Shown here piece by piece: positions 8,305 through 16,127 of a stretch of 64,000 nucleotides of DNA. Positions within the stretch are counted from its first letter, which is position 1, and the number at the start of each line of letters is the position of its first letter. Source of the DNA: Phycisphaerales bacterium (lineage in GTDB: Bacteria; Planctomycetota; Phycisphaerae; Phycisphaerales; UBA1924); contig CANHCQ010000005.1 in the NCBI GenBank assembly GCA_947459215.1, positions 1 through 64,000 of the forward strand. Reading direction: 5' to 3'. Both the position numbers and the translations under genes were made by a program. The notes under the pieces were generated by a model, which was not told the origin of the DNA, made no database searches, and worked only from the letters and a program-made list of their open reading frames with translations.

Positions 8305-9468
8305 ATGACTCGCACCGCCACCACCCCCGATCTCGCCCGCGTCCTCGGCCAACCCGGCGCCGGCACCGGCCGCATCTACAACTTCTGCGCCGGCCCCAGC
8401 ATGCTCCCCCAGGAGGTCCTCCGCCAGGCCCAGGACGACATCTGGAACATCGCCGGCAGCGGCATGGGCATCATGGAGATCAGCCACCGCGGCCCGATCT
8501 ACGACCGCATCCTCCGCGAGGCCGAGGAAGACGCCCGCAAGGTCGGCAACATCCCCGCCAACTACAAGGTCCTCTTCACCACGGGCGGCGCCACCAGTCA
8601 GAACTTCCAGGTCCCCGCCAACGTCCTGCCCGACAACGGTGTGGCCGCGTTTCTCACCACCGGCTACTGGGCCGAACGCACCTGGGACGAGGTCAGCGTC
8701 TATACAGACCGTGCCTACGAGGCCTGGGACGGCCGCAAGGTCAAGTTCGCACACATCCCCAGCGACAGCGAAGTCGTCTACAAGGACAAGCCCGTCTACG
8801 TTCACATCTGCAGCAACAACACCATCTACGGCACGCAGTGGCGCAACGCCGACGGCTCGCTCCGCACCCCCAAGATCCCCGACGGCTCGTTCCTCGTCGC
8901 CGACATGTGCAGCGACATCTTCAGCCGCCCGATGGACGTGAACAAGTTCGGCATCATCTACGCCGGTGCCCAGAAGAACGTCGGCATCGCCGGAGCCAGC
9001 GTGGTCATCATCCGCGAAGACCTGCTCAAGCCCGTCCGCAAGCTGCCGACGATGCTCCGCTACGACATCCTCGCCAAGGACGAGAGCCGGCACAACACGC
9101 CGCCGGTCTTCCCGATCTACATGGCCGGCCTGATGTTCAAGTGGATCCTCAAGCAGGGCGGCACCGCGGCCCTGCTCAAGAAGAACTACGACACCGCCAA
9201 GATCGTCTACGACGTCATCGATCAGTCCAAGTTCTACACCGGCCACGCCCGCCCCGACAGCCGCAGCCTGATGAACATCACGTTCCGCACCCCGAGCCCC
9301 AAGCTCGATGATCTCTTCATCGCCGAGGCCCTCAAGCACGGCATGGACCAGATCAAGGGCCACCGCGCCACCGGCGGCATGCGCGCCAGCATGTACAACG
9401 CCTTCCCCCGCGAAGGCGCCGAAGCCCTCGCCCAGCTCATGCGCGAATTCGAACGCACCCACGGGTGA
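8305..9468 (+). CDS. serC: phosphoserine aminotransferase
   Basis: This PLP enzyme converts 3-phosphohydroxypyruvate and glutamate to phosphoserine in serine biosynthesis; it also serves pyridoxal synthesis in some bacteria. The 387-residue length is typical. YNFCAGPSMLPQEVL opens the enzyme core after a short N-terminal extension. GMGIMEISHRG is the SerC substrate loop. The PLP lysine is K224 in GAQKNVGIAG. The C terminus GGMRASMYNAFP is diagnostic. The ATG at 8305 begins MTRTATTPDLARVLG. No partner serine gene is adjacent. Confidence 0.96.
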   Translation: MTRTATTPDLARVLGQPGAGTGRIYNFCAGPSMLPQEVLRQAQDDIWNIAGSGMGIMEISHRGPIYDRILREAEEDARKVGNIPANYKVLFTTGGATSQNFQVPANVLPDNGVAAFLTTGYWAERTWDEVSVYTDRAYEAWDGRKVKFAHIPSDSEVVYKDKPVYVHICSNNTIYGTQWRNADGSLRTPKIPDGSFLVADMCSDIFSRPMDVNKFGIIYAGAQKNVGIAGASVVIIREDLLKPVRKLPTMLRYDILAKDESRHNTPPVFPIYMAGLMFKWILKQGGTAALLKKNYDTAKIVYDVIDQSKFYTGHARPDSRSLMNITFRTPSPKLDDLFIAEALKHGMDQIKGHRATGGMRASMYNAFPREGAEALAQLMREFERTHG

Positions 9469-9771
9469 ATGCCGGTTGTATCGCACTCCCCCTCCCAGAG
9501 GGACAGGGCCGGGGGGTGGGTTCGATCCACTTCGATCGCGCAGGTGCTCTGGGTCGCCGGGTCGGAGACGACCCAAGCTCGACAGACCGATCGCGCAGCT
9601 CCGAAAGACGCCGAGGCTGAGGAGGCTCCGCGACGAAGCCTCGGATCGTCTGGAACAATCGACATCGAGCCCCGCAGCTGCGTGACTCGCGTCCCACATC
9701 CGAGGCTTCCTCGAAGACTCGTCAGCCTTGGCGTCTCGAGCCTCGACGTTCGACATCCTTCCAGCAATCCC
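9469..9771. other. 303-bp intergenic region after serC
   Basis: It begins with one copy of the ACTCCCCCTCCC-type palindrome (9484-9523), then holds CGAGGCT/AGCCTCG words in both orientations (for example near 9610-9650) that can pair. The frame of the next gene is open through this stretch, but composition and lack of domain character make coding unlikely. Confidence 0.4.
9484..9523 (+). repeat. ACTCCCCCTCCC palindromic repeat, copy 1
   Basis: CACTCCCCCTCCC followed by GGGACAGGG and GGGGGGTGGGTTCG. It is the most diverged of five copies of one dispersed element; the others are at 11173, 11435, 15089 and 25564. All lie in the same orientation on the plus strand. Confidence 0.55.
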
Positions 9772-10524
9772 GTGCTCCTCTCCCTCTCCATCTCCGGCCT
9801 CCCCATCCCCGACGCCCGCGAGCGCCTCACCAGCGCCGCCGAGGCCGCCGCTCGCGCTGAGATCCCCGCCCTCCATCTCGACGCCACGCTCCCTGGCATC
9901 CGTCCGCGAGAACTCGACCGCTCTGCCCGCCGCGATCTGCTCGCGATCGTGAAGAGACACAACGTCTCGCTCACCGGCTGCGACCTCTTCATCCCGCCCA
10001 CGCACTTCAACAGCCCGCAGCACCAGCAGCGCGCCGCCGACGCCGTACGCCAAGCCATCGCCTTCGCCGCTGAGCTGCGATCGCTCGGAGCACTTGCCGC
10101 CATGGTCTGCATCGAGACGGACGCGCCCGTCGCGAAACAACCCGACGCAGCCTTCGACGCCACCCCTCTTCTCACCGATCTCGCCACCCACGCCCGCGAC
10201 CACGGCGTCACCCTCTGCGACTGCACCAGCGATACCTCGCCGCTCGCCCGAGGCCTCGACATCGCCGCCATCCTCGCCCGCAACGAGGACCCCGCCGCCG
10301 CGATCCTGACCCACAAACCCGCCTGCCTCCGCCTCGCCGACTGGAACGGCCGCGCCCGCGTCGCCTTCGGCGAAGGCCGAGCCGATGCCACCGCCATCTC
10401 CGCCACCGCGTCCGTCGCCGCACCAACCGCGCTGGGCATCTTCGATTTCCGAGGCGTCCGCCTCGACGGCCCCGAGGCAATCCGCGCCGCGGCAGGTTCC
10501 GCTGCACGCGCGTTGCCCTCGTGA
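9772..10524 (+). CDS. sugar-phosphate isomerase/epimerase-like TIM-barrel protein
   Basis: The 250-residue product resembles the xylose-isomerase-like TIM-barrel superfamily: LSLSISGLPIPDARER at the start, ALHLDATLPGIRPREL, a GCDLFIPPTHFNSP segment followed by an amphipathic helix, then MVCIETD. These match beta-strand and loop positions in AP-endonuclease-2-fold proteins, but metal ligands are poorly conserved and the substrate cannot be named. The start is taken as the GTG at 9772, because the preceding open frame lies over intergenic repeats. It is followed closely by the DUF1579 gene. Confidence 0.6.
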   Translation: MLLSLSISGLPIPDARERLTSAAEAAARAEIPALHLDATLPGIRPRELDRSARRDLLAIVKRHNVSLTGCDLFIPPTHFNSPQHQQRAADAVRQAIAFAAELRSLGALAAMVCIETDAPVAKQPDAAFDATPLLTDLATHARDHGVTLCDCTSDTSPLARGLDIAAILARNEDPAAAILTHKPACLRLADWNGRARVAFGEGRADATAISATASVAAPTALGIFDFRGVRLDGPEAIRAAAGSAARALPS

Positions 10525-10570
10525 TACGCTCTGCTCGCACGCCCGTCAGAGCATGCATTCGGAGCCTCCC

Positions 10571-11164
10571 ATGCGCCTCGCCAAGCCCGCCCTCCTCGCC
10601 GCCCTCACCCTCGTCGCCGGCCTCACCGGCGCTGTCATCGCGCAGCAAGCCAAGCCCGACAAGAAGCAGATCCAACTGCTTGTCGATCAGATGTCCGCCA
10701 CTGCACCCGAGCACAAGCTGCTCGACCCGCTCGTCGGAACCTTCGCGCAGGCCATCGAGTACACCGGCGGCGGCGGCGCCCCCGTCGCCGTCTCCGGCGA
10801 AGCCCGTGGCAAGTGGGTCCTCGGCAAGCGCTTCGTCAACATCCACGCCGAGTCCGCACCCGGCGAGGAGTTCAAGTTCGAGTCCATCGCCTACTTCGGC
10901 TTCGACACCAACAAGAAGAAGTTCACCGCCTTCGGCCTCGACACCGCCGGCACCTACGCCGTCACCGCACAGGGCGACTACGACGCCGAGAAGAAGCGAT
11001 GGGTCCTCGAGGGCGAGAGCGACGAACCCGGCATCGGCCGCGTGCCGTTCCAGTTCGTGATCAGCCTCGGCGACAACGGTTCCTGGTCGCACGAGGTGCT
11101 CTTCAAGATGCCCGGCGCGCAGGAGTTCAACCGCGTGGCGAAGACGGTGTATACGAGGAAGTGA
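10571..11164 (+). CDS. exported DUF1579-type protein
   Basis: The 197-residue product starts with a clear signal peptide (MRLAKPALLAALTLVAGLTG, cleavage near AIA-QQ). The mature part matches the DUF1579 pattern: EHKLLDPLVGTF near residue 50, then RGKWVLGKRFVN and SIAYFGFDTNKKKF, and a beta-rich ending VLFKMPGAQEFNRV. The family is widespread and of unknown function, with a lipocalin-like barrel expected. The ATG at 10571 gives the best signal peptide; an in-frame ATG at 10553 is possible. It lies 46 bp after the TIM-barrel gene, so co-transcription is likely. Confidence 0.8.
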   Translation: MRLAKPALLAALTLVAGLTGAVIAQQAKPDKKQIQLLVDQMSATAPEHKLLDPLVGTFAQAIEYTGGGGAPVAVSGEARGKWVLGKRFVNIHAESAPGEEFKFESIAYFGFDTNKKKFTAFGLDTAGTYAVTAQGDYDAEKKRWVLEGESDEPGIGRVPFQFVISLGDNGSWSHEVLFKMPGAQEFNRVAKTVYTRK

Positions 11165-11172
11165 CCAGCGGC

Positions 11173-11218
11173 CACTCCCCCTCCCGGCGGGAGGGGGCAG
11201 GGGGAAGGGCTCCTCGCG
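11173..11218 (+). repeat. ACTCCCCCTCCC palindromic repeat, copy 2
   Basis: CACTCCCCCTCCC-GGC-GGGAGGGGGCAGGGGG then AAGGGCTCCTCGC. The arms pair over seven bases. It differs from the copy inside the E2 gene by only a few bases across the core. Confidence 0.7.
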
Positions 11219-11300
11219 CAGAGGGCCTCGCGCGGTCAATCGCGCGAACAACACCTCAACGACACCTCTCAATCCCGAATGAGAAGCATCGAGTGCATCA

Positions 11301-11325
11301 GCGAGCCGGGGCGTCCTCGCCCCGG
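11301..11325. repeat. CGAGCCGGGGCG palindrome, copy 1
   Basis: GCGAGCCGGGGCG-TCCT-CGCCCCGG. The left arm is the same as in the perfect palindrome at 42050-42079, where the loop is the reverse complement (AGGA). The right end is diverged beyond CGCCCCGG. Confidence 0.6.
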
Positions 11326-11434
11326 TGCTTGACGCTACCGAACAGCTTCGATCTCAGAAGCCGATGGAGGCCCAACCGCACGGGGCAAGGCTCCTCGGCT
11401 CGCGAAACAGCAATCGCGCGAAACGAGTTTTCGC

Positions 11435-11481
11435 GACTCCCCCTCCCTGAGGGAGGGGGCAGTGGGGTGGGTTCGCCTTTC
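11435..11481 (+). repeat. ACTCCCCCTCCC palindromic repeat, copy 3
   Basis: GACTCCCCCTCCC-TGA-GGGAGGGGGCAG followed by TGGGGTGGGTTCGCCTTTCC. The trailing GGGTTCGCCTT is shared with the copy inside the E2 coding sequence. Confidence 0.7.
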
Positions 11482-11552
11482 CTCATAACGTCTCAATCGC
11501 GAAGCGACACTCCGCCAACATCCGCTACCCTTGCCCTCTTCGCGAGCCCCGC

Positions 11553-13280
11553 ATGAAACACCCCGCCCCCGCCCATCCTCCCGCCGCCAAACCCACCTCC
11601 CTGCAGGATCTCACCGCCTCCTACCTCAAGACCGAGGCCACGCTCAAGCTCGGCGGCGGCGCCAAGGCCATCGAGCGCCAGCACGAGAAGGGCCGCCTCA
11701 CCGCCCGCGAACGCATCGACCGCCTCATCGACAAGGGCTCGTTCTTCCAGGAGTACGCCCTCTGGTCCGCGTTCGAGATGTACAAGGAGCACGGCGGAGC
11801 GCCCGCCGCTGGCGTCGTCACAGGAGTGGGGCAGGTCGACGGCCGCCGCTGCATGATCATCGCCAACGACGCCACCGTGAAGGCCGGCGCGTTCTTCCCG
11901 ATGACCTGCAAGAAGATCATCCGCGCCCAGTCCATCGCGATGATGGCCCGCCTGCCGCTCATTTATCTCGTCGATAGCGCCGGCGTCTATCTGCCGCTGC
12001 AGGAAGACGTCTTCCCCGACACCGACGACTTCGGCCGCATCTTCCGCAACAACGCCGTGATCAGCGCCGAAGGCATACCCCAGATCGCCGCCATCATGGG
12101 CTACTGCGTCGCCGGCGGCGGCTACCTCCCCGTCCTCTGCGACACGCTCTTGATGACGGAGGGTTCGGGCTTGTACCTCGCTGGCCCCGCGCTCGTCAAA
12201 GCCGCTATCGGACAGGAAGTCACCGACGAAGAGCTCGGCGGCGCGACCATGCACGCCAGCATCAGCGGCACGATCGACTTCAAGGAGAAGGACGACCCCG
12301 CGTGCATCGAGCGGTTGCGGTCGCTTGTGGCGAAGTACGGGACGGGAAGAGACGAAGAGACGGAGAGACGAAGAGACGAAGTGAAGGCGAGCGGCAAGAC
12401 CCGTCACGCCTTCCACTCGCCCGACGATCTCTACAAGCACTTCACCGACGCGCCCGGCAGCCAGTACGACGTCCGCGAGATCATCCACTGCATCGTCGAC
12501 GCCGGCACCCGCAAGGACTCGGGCCACGAAGCGCTCGCCCCTGACTTCGACGAATACAAAGCCGACTACGGCCAATCCATCGTCTGCGGCTACGCCCACA
12601 TCGGCGGCCGCCCCTGCGGCATCGTCGCCAACCAGAAGAAACTCGTCCAGCGTACCGTCGCCGGCGGCAAGACCGGCCCCACCAAGGCCGTGCAGATGCC
12701 CGGCGTCATCTACGACGACTCCGCCGACAAGGCCGCCCGGTTCATCATGGACTGCAACCAGCGCAAGATCCCGATCGTGTTCCTGCACGACACCACCGGC
12801 TTCATGGTCGGGCGCGACAGCGAACAAGGCGGCATCATCCGCGCCGGCGCCAAGATGGTCAACGCCATGTCCAACTGCGTCGTCCCCAAGATCGTCGTCA
12901 TCACCGGCGGCAGCTACGGTGCCGGCAACTACGCCATGTGCGGCCGCGCCTTCGACCCATTCCTCTCCTTCGCCTGGCCCAGCGCCAAGTGCGCCGTCAT
13001 GGGCGCCAACCAGGCCACCGGCGTGCTGACCACGATCGAAGAAGCCAGCCGCAAACGCAAGGGCGAGACCATCGACCCCGAAACGCACAAACAGATCTAC
13101 AGCGCGATCCACGCCGGCTACACCGAGCAGGCCGACATCCGCCACGGTGCGGCACGGGGCTGGCTGGATCGCATCATCGAACCCCACAAGACGCGCGACG
13201 AGCTCATCGAGGCGTTGGCCATCGCCGAGCAGGGCTGGGACTACTCCCGTGAGTTCAAGACGGGAGTGCTGCAGACGTGA
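11553..13280 (+). CDS. liuB: acyl-CoA carboxylase carboxyltransferase subunit, probably methylcrotonyl-CoA carboxylase beta
   Basis: The 575-residue product is a biotin-dependent carboxyltransferase of the PccB/MccB family: EKGRLTARERIDRLID near residue 45, ANDATVKAGAF, LVDSAGVYLPLQEDVFPD, and GGSYGAGNYAMCGRAFDP near residue 450. The neighbouring HMG-CoA lyase and crotonase genes point to 3-methylcrotonyl-CoA (leucine degradation) as substrate; the biotin-carboxylase subunit is not in the window. Residues 264-278 (GRDEETERRRDEVKA) are encoded by a GAGACGAAGAGACGG repeat also found between genes, which is an in-frame insertion. The stop overlaps the next start by four bases. Confidence 0.9.
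   Translation: MKHPAPAHPPAAKPTSLQDLTASYLKTEATLKLGGGAKAIERQHEKGRLTARERIDRLIDKGSFFQEYALWSAFEMYKEHGGAPAAGVVTGVGQVDGRRCMIIANDATVKAGAFFPMTCKKIIRAQSIAMMARLPLIYLVDSAGVYLPLQEDVFPDTDDFGRIFRNNAVISAEGIPQIAAIMGYCVAGGGYLPVLCDTLLMTEGSGLYLAGPALVKAAIGQEVTDEELGGATMHASISGTIDFKEKDDPACIERLRSLVAKYGTGRDEETERRRDEVKASGKTRHAFHSPDDLYKHFTDAPGSQYDVREIIHCIVDAGTRKDSGHEALAPDFDEYKADYGQSIVCGYAHIGGRPCGIVANQKKLVQRTVAGGKTGPTKAVQMPGVIYDDSADKAARFIMDCNQRKIPIVFLHDTTGFMVGRDSEQGGIIRAGAKMVNAMSNCVVPKIVVITGGSYGAGNYAMCGRAFDPFLSFAWPSAKCAVMGANQATGVLTTIEEASRKRKGETIDPETHKQIYSAIHAGYTEQADIRHGAARGWLDRIIEPHKTRDELIEALAIAEQGWDYSREFKTGVLQT
12342..12386 (+). repeat. GAGACGAAGAGACGG repeat inside a coding sequence
   Basis: GGAAGAGACGAAGAGACGG then AGAGACGAAGAGACGAAG lies within the carboxyltransferase gene and encodes a charged loop at residues 264-278. 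The same purine-rich word series occurs in intergenic DNA at about 40923-40958 and, as its reverse complement, at about 16094-16120 and 29782-29825. The insert length keeps the frame open. Confidence 0.75.
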
Positions 13281-14323
13281 CCGACGTCGTCCGCATCACC
13301 GACGTCTCCCCCCGCGACGGCCTCCAGAACGAGCCCGGCATCATCCCCACGCACGACAAAGTCCGACTCATCGAGCTGCTCTGCCAGACCGGTGTCGATG
13401 AGATCGAGGTGACGAGCTTCGTGAGCCCCAAGTGGGTGCCGCAATTAGGGGACGCGAGCGAACTGGTGCGGCTGCTGTCTCAACTCCCCGGCGCGGAGGA
13501 AAGGGGCCGGGAGAGTGCGCGGCCGATCTTCTCCGCTCTCGTTCCAAACGAACGCGGCATGCAGTCGGCTCTCGACGCAAACACGGATGCTCGTTGGCCG
13601 ATCATCGGGAAGGTGTCGTTGTTTACCGCGGCGAGCGAGACCTTCAGTAAGAAGAACACGAACGCTTCCATCGACGAGAGCATCGAACGATTCCGCCCGG
13701 CACTTAGGCTTGCAGCTCGCCACCGACTCCCGTTGCGTTTCTATGTTTCGTGCATTGCGGAATGTCCGTTCGAAGGCCCGATTCCACACAAACAGGTCGT
13801 TTCGGTATCTGAGAAGCTGCTGTGGCTCGCCTCTCACAGCGACTTCTGGGCGGAGAGCGGCGGCAGACGACCCTTTTCGAGCGTCGAACTCGATCTAGGT
13901 GACACCATCGGTGCGGCGACTCCCGGAAAGCTCGCTCCCGTCATCGCCGGGGTGCGCGACCTTCCAGTTTGGAACGACCTCACCGACGGGCTTCCTGCCG
14001 TCACTCTCCACCTCCACGACACCTTCAACCGCGCCGCCGAGTGCGTCCACGCCGCCCTCGACCTCGGCGTCCGTTCCTTCGACGGCTCCGTCGCTGGCCT
14101 CGGCGGCTGCCCCTACGCCAGCAAGAAACTCCCCGACGGCACCATCCAGCGGGCCCCCGGCAACATCTCCACCGAACTGCTCGTCCAAACCATCCACGAC
14201 GCCGGCTATCGCACCAACGTCAATCTCGACAAGCTCCGCGAAGCCGCCGCGTTCGCACGCGAGATCGTCGCGAAGTCGCGAGCCGCAGGACCCGCGTCCA
14301 GCAGTGGGGGACCTCCGGCGTGA
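13277..14323 (+). CDS. mvaB: hydroxymethylglutaryl-CoA lyase
   Basis: It cleaves HMG-CoA to acetoacetate and acetyl-CoA, the last step of leucine degradation. DVSPRDGLQNEPG near residue 10 is the HMGL metal and substrate motif, and GLGGCPYA carries the catalytic C278. At 348 residues it is longer than the usual ~300, with extra loops near residues 72-85 and after GLGGCPYA. The GTG start at 13277 overlaps the carboxyltransferase stop (GTGA), and its own stop overlaps the next GTG in the same way, so the three genes are translationally coupled. Codon use in the middle (about 13440-13980) is less C-ending than at either end. Confidence 0.92.
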   Translation: MTDVVRITDVSPRDGLQNEPGIIPTHDKVRLIELLCQTGVDEIEVTSFVSPKWVPQLGDASELVRLLSQLPGAEERGRESARPIFSALVPNERGMQSALDANTDARWPIIGKVSLFTAASETFSKKNTNASIDESIERFRPALRLAARHRLPLRFYVSCIAECPFEGPIPHKQVVSVSEKLLWLASHSDFWAESGGRRPFSSVELDLGDTIGAATPGKLAPVIAGVRDLPVWNDLTDGLPAVTLHLHDTFNRAAECVHAALDLGVRSFDGSVAGLGGCPYASKKLPDGTIQRAPGNISTELLVQTIHDAGYRTNVNLDKLREAAAFAREIVAKSRAAGPASSSGGPPA

Positions 14324-15069
14324 TCACCTCCACAACCCACACCACCCCCCACGGCGACATCCTCGAACTCTCCCTCGCCCGCCCGGACAAACGCAACGCC
14401 CTCACCCCTGAGATGCTGACCGCACTCCGCGACCACATCGCGGCGTGCAAGCGCAGCAGCGCCCGCGTCCTCCTCCTCTCCGGCCAAGGTCCCGCCTTCT
14501 GCGCCGGCTTCGATCTCTCCCTCTGCAAAGACCATCCCGATGGCAGCGTGATGCGTGCTCTCCTCTCCAGCCTCCACGACTGCATCGCCGCCCTCCGGTC
14601 GCTCGACATCCCGGTCGTCATCGCCGCGCACGGCTCCGCCATCGCCGGAGGCTGCGCCCTCCTCGGCGGCGGCGACATCATCCTCACCAACGCCCAAGCC
14701 AAGATCGGCTACCCCGTCCCGCGTCTCGGCGTCTCACCCGCCGTCTCCGCCCCGTTTCTCCGCGACCTCACCCACGACGGCAACGCCCGCGCCCGCCTCG
14801 TCGAGAACACCCTCATCGACGGCCGCACCGCCCTCCGACTTGGCCTCGCCCACGAGTGTCTCGACACGCCCGAAGCCGTCCACCCCCGCGCCCTCGCGAT
14901 CGCGGCCGGCCTCGCCGCCAAGCCCGCCGCCGCACTCGCCGCCACCAAGCGATGGCTCGCCGAGATATCTCCAATCCTCAACGCCGACAGCGGCCTGCAA
15001 GCCTCCCTCGCCCTCACCGGCGGCGAAGAAGAACGCCGCCTTCTGCCCCAGGCCTGGTCAAGGCTGTGA
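14320..15069 (+). CDS. enoyl-CoA hydratase/isomerase family protein lacking both catalytic glutamates
   Basis: This 249-residue crotonase-fold protein has the CoA-binding segment RPDKRNAL near 21-28, the oxyanion-hole motif FCAGFDLS at 60-67 and GSAIAGGCALLGGGD near 106-119. The two glutamates used for hydration are replaced: A113 where GGGCEL has Glu, and V133 in YPVPRLG where FPEVxLG has Glu. It may catalyse another crotonase reaction or act as a non-enzymatic partner. The GTG at 14320 overlaps the lyase stop by four bases, and the context suggests a role in acyl-CoA degradation. Confidence 0.85.
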   Translation: MITSTTHTTPHGDILELSLARPDKRNALTPEMLTALRDHIAACKRSSARVLLLSGQGPAFCAGFDLSLCKDHPDGSVMRALLSSLHDCIAALRSLDIPVVIAAHGSAIAGGCALLGGGDIILTNAQAKIGYPVPRLGVSPAVSAPFLRDLTHDGNARARLVENTLIDGRTALRLGLAHECLDTPEAVHPRALAIAAGLAAKPAAALAATKRWLAEISPILNADSGLQASLALTGGEEERRLLPQAWSRL

Positions 15070-15311
15070 CACTCGAATCACCGCACGCCACTCCCCCTCC
15101 CCGAGGGATGGGGCAGGGGGAAGGGTTTTAAACGCGTGAAGAAGCAGTTCACCACAGAGATCACAGAGAACACAGAGCAAGTCATGAGATTCCCTCTGCT
15201 TCGTCTCCCTCCGTGCTCTCCGTGATCTCCGTGGTAAAACGCCTTTCCTCCGCGCTCTCCGCGTCCTCCGCGGTGAATGCCTTCTCTCCCCACCCAGCCC
15301 AACAATCGCCC
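15070..15311. repeat. intergenic repeat cluster with CCACAGAG inverted repeat
   Basis: After an ACTCCCCC palindrome (15089-15130) comes a 27-bp arm at 15151-15177 made of ACCACAGAG / TCACAGAG / AACACAGAG words. Its inverted partner, CTCCGTG-rich, lies at 15209-15235 with 23 of 27 positions pairing. A further direct relative (CTCCGCGCTCTCCGCG) runs to about 15277. No gene is present. This is a low-complexity inverted repeat just upstream of the second crotonase gene. Confidence 0.7.
15089..15130 (+). repeat. ACTCCCCCTCCC palindromic repeat, copy 4
   Basis: CACTCCCCCTCCC-CGA-GGGATGGGGCAGGGGG then AAGGGTTTTA. It is nearly identical to the E2-internal copy except for one A-to-T-type change in the right arm. 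Confidence 0.7.
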
Positions 15312-16070
15312 ATGTCCCTCGCCACCGTCACCACCTCCGGCCCGATCGCCACGCTGACGCTGAACCGCGCCGACACCCGCAACGCGCTCTCGCTCGATCT
15401 GCTCCGCGACCTGCACGCCGCCGTCGATGATCTCGACGCCCGCATCGCCCGCGATCGCAACCTGCACGTCGTCGTTCTCACCGGCGCGGGCAAAGCCTTC
15501 TGCGCCGGCATGGACCTGAAGGCCGTGCTCGACAACCACGACCTCGCGCTGCAGCTTCTTTCCACCCTCGCCAAGCTCACCATCAAGATCCGCAAGCTCC
15601 CCGCCGTCGTCGTCGCCAAGGTCAACGGCGCCGCCATCGGCGGCGGCTGCGGCCTCGCCTGCGTCTGCGATCTCGCCATCACCCACGCCGACGCCAAAGT
15701 CGGCTTCCCCGAAGTCGATCTCGGCGTCTGCCCCGCCGTCGTCGCCCCATGGCTGGTGCGCAAGGTCGGCTCCGGCCGCGCCCGCAAGATCCTGCTCTCC
15801 GGCGGCCTCATGTCCGGTCAGCAAGCCTTCGACATCGGCATGATCGACACCGTCTGCCCCTCTGCCGCCGATCTCGACAAGACGACCGACGAGATCACCA
15901 CCCGCCTCGCCACCGGCGGCCCGCTTGCCCAAGCCGCCACCAAGAAGCTCCTGAACGAGCTCGACGACTCACTCAACGAAGCCCTCGTCCTCCGCGGAGC
16001 CCAGCTCTCCGCCGACGTCCTCAGCACCCCCGACGCCCAGGCCCGCCTTCGAGCCAAACTCAGCAGCTAG
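15312..16070 (+). CDS. enoyl-CoA hydratase/isomerase family protein, possible methylglutaconyl-CoA hydratase
   Basis: A 252-residue crotonase: LNRADTRNALS near 17-27, FCAGMDLKAVL at 63-73, and AAIGGGCGLACVCDLAITH near 107-125. The second catalytic glutamate is present (E134 in FPEVDLG), while the first position is G114 instead of Glu. Position in a leucine-degradation cluster makes 3-methylglutaconyl-CoA hydratase (LiuC) a reasonable guess, but the missing glutamate argues for caution. The ATG at 15312 begins MSLATVTTSGPIATL. Repeats fill the upstream gap. Confidence 0.85.
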   Translation: MSLATVTTSGPIATLTLNRADTRNALSLDLLRDLHAAVDDLDARIARDRNLHVVVLTGAGKAFCAGMDLKAVLDNHDLALQLLSTLAKLTIKIRKLPAVVVAKVNGAAIGGGCGLACVCDLAITHADAKVGFPEVDLGVCPAVVAPWLVRKVGSGRARKILLSGGLMSGQQAFDIGMIDTVCPSAADLDKTTDEITTRLATGGPLAQAATKKLLNELDDSLNEALVLRGAQLSADVLSTPDAQARLRAKLSS

Positions 16071-16093
16071 CCGCTTCCAGTATCCTGCCTTTC

Positions 16094-16120
16094 ACTCCGT
16101 CTCTCCGTCTCTTCTCCCCT
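16094..16120 (-). repeat. GAGACGAAGAGACGG-type repeat (reverse orientation)
   Basis: CACTCCGTCTCTCCGTCTC followed by TTCTCCCC, the reverse complement of the purine-rich repeat seen inside the carboxyltransferase gene. It lies between two crotonase genes and ends a few bases before the next start codon. Confidence 0.6.
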
Positions 16121-16127
16121 TTCCCCC

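Larger units (their letters stand above)
11165..11552. other. 388-bp intergenic repeat cluster
   Basis: Two copies of the ACTCCCCCTCCC palindrome (11173-11218 and 11435-11481) bracket a third hairpin, GCGAGCCGGGGCG-TCCT-CGCCCCGG at 11301-11325, and several TCGCGCGA words. No gene is visible. The arrangement looks like accumulated mobile palindromes between the DUF1579 gene and the leucine-catabolic cluster. Confidence 0.6.
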
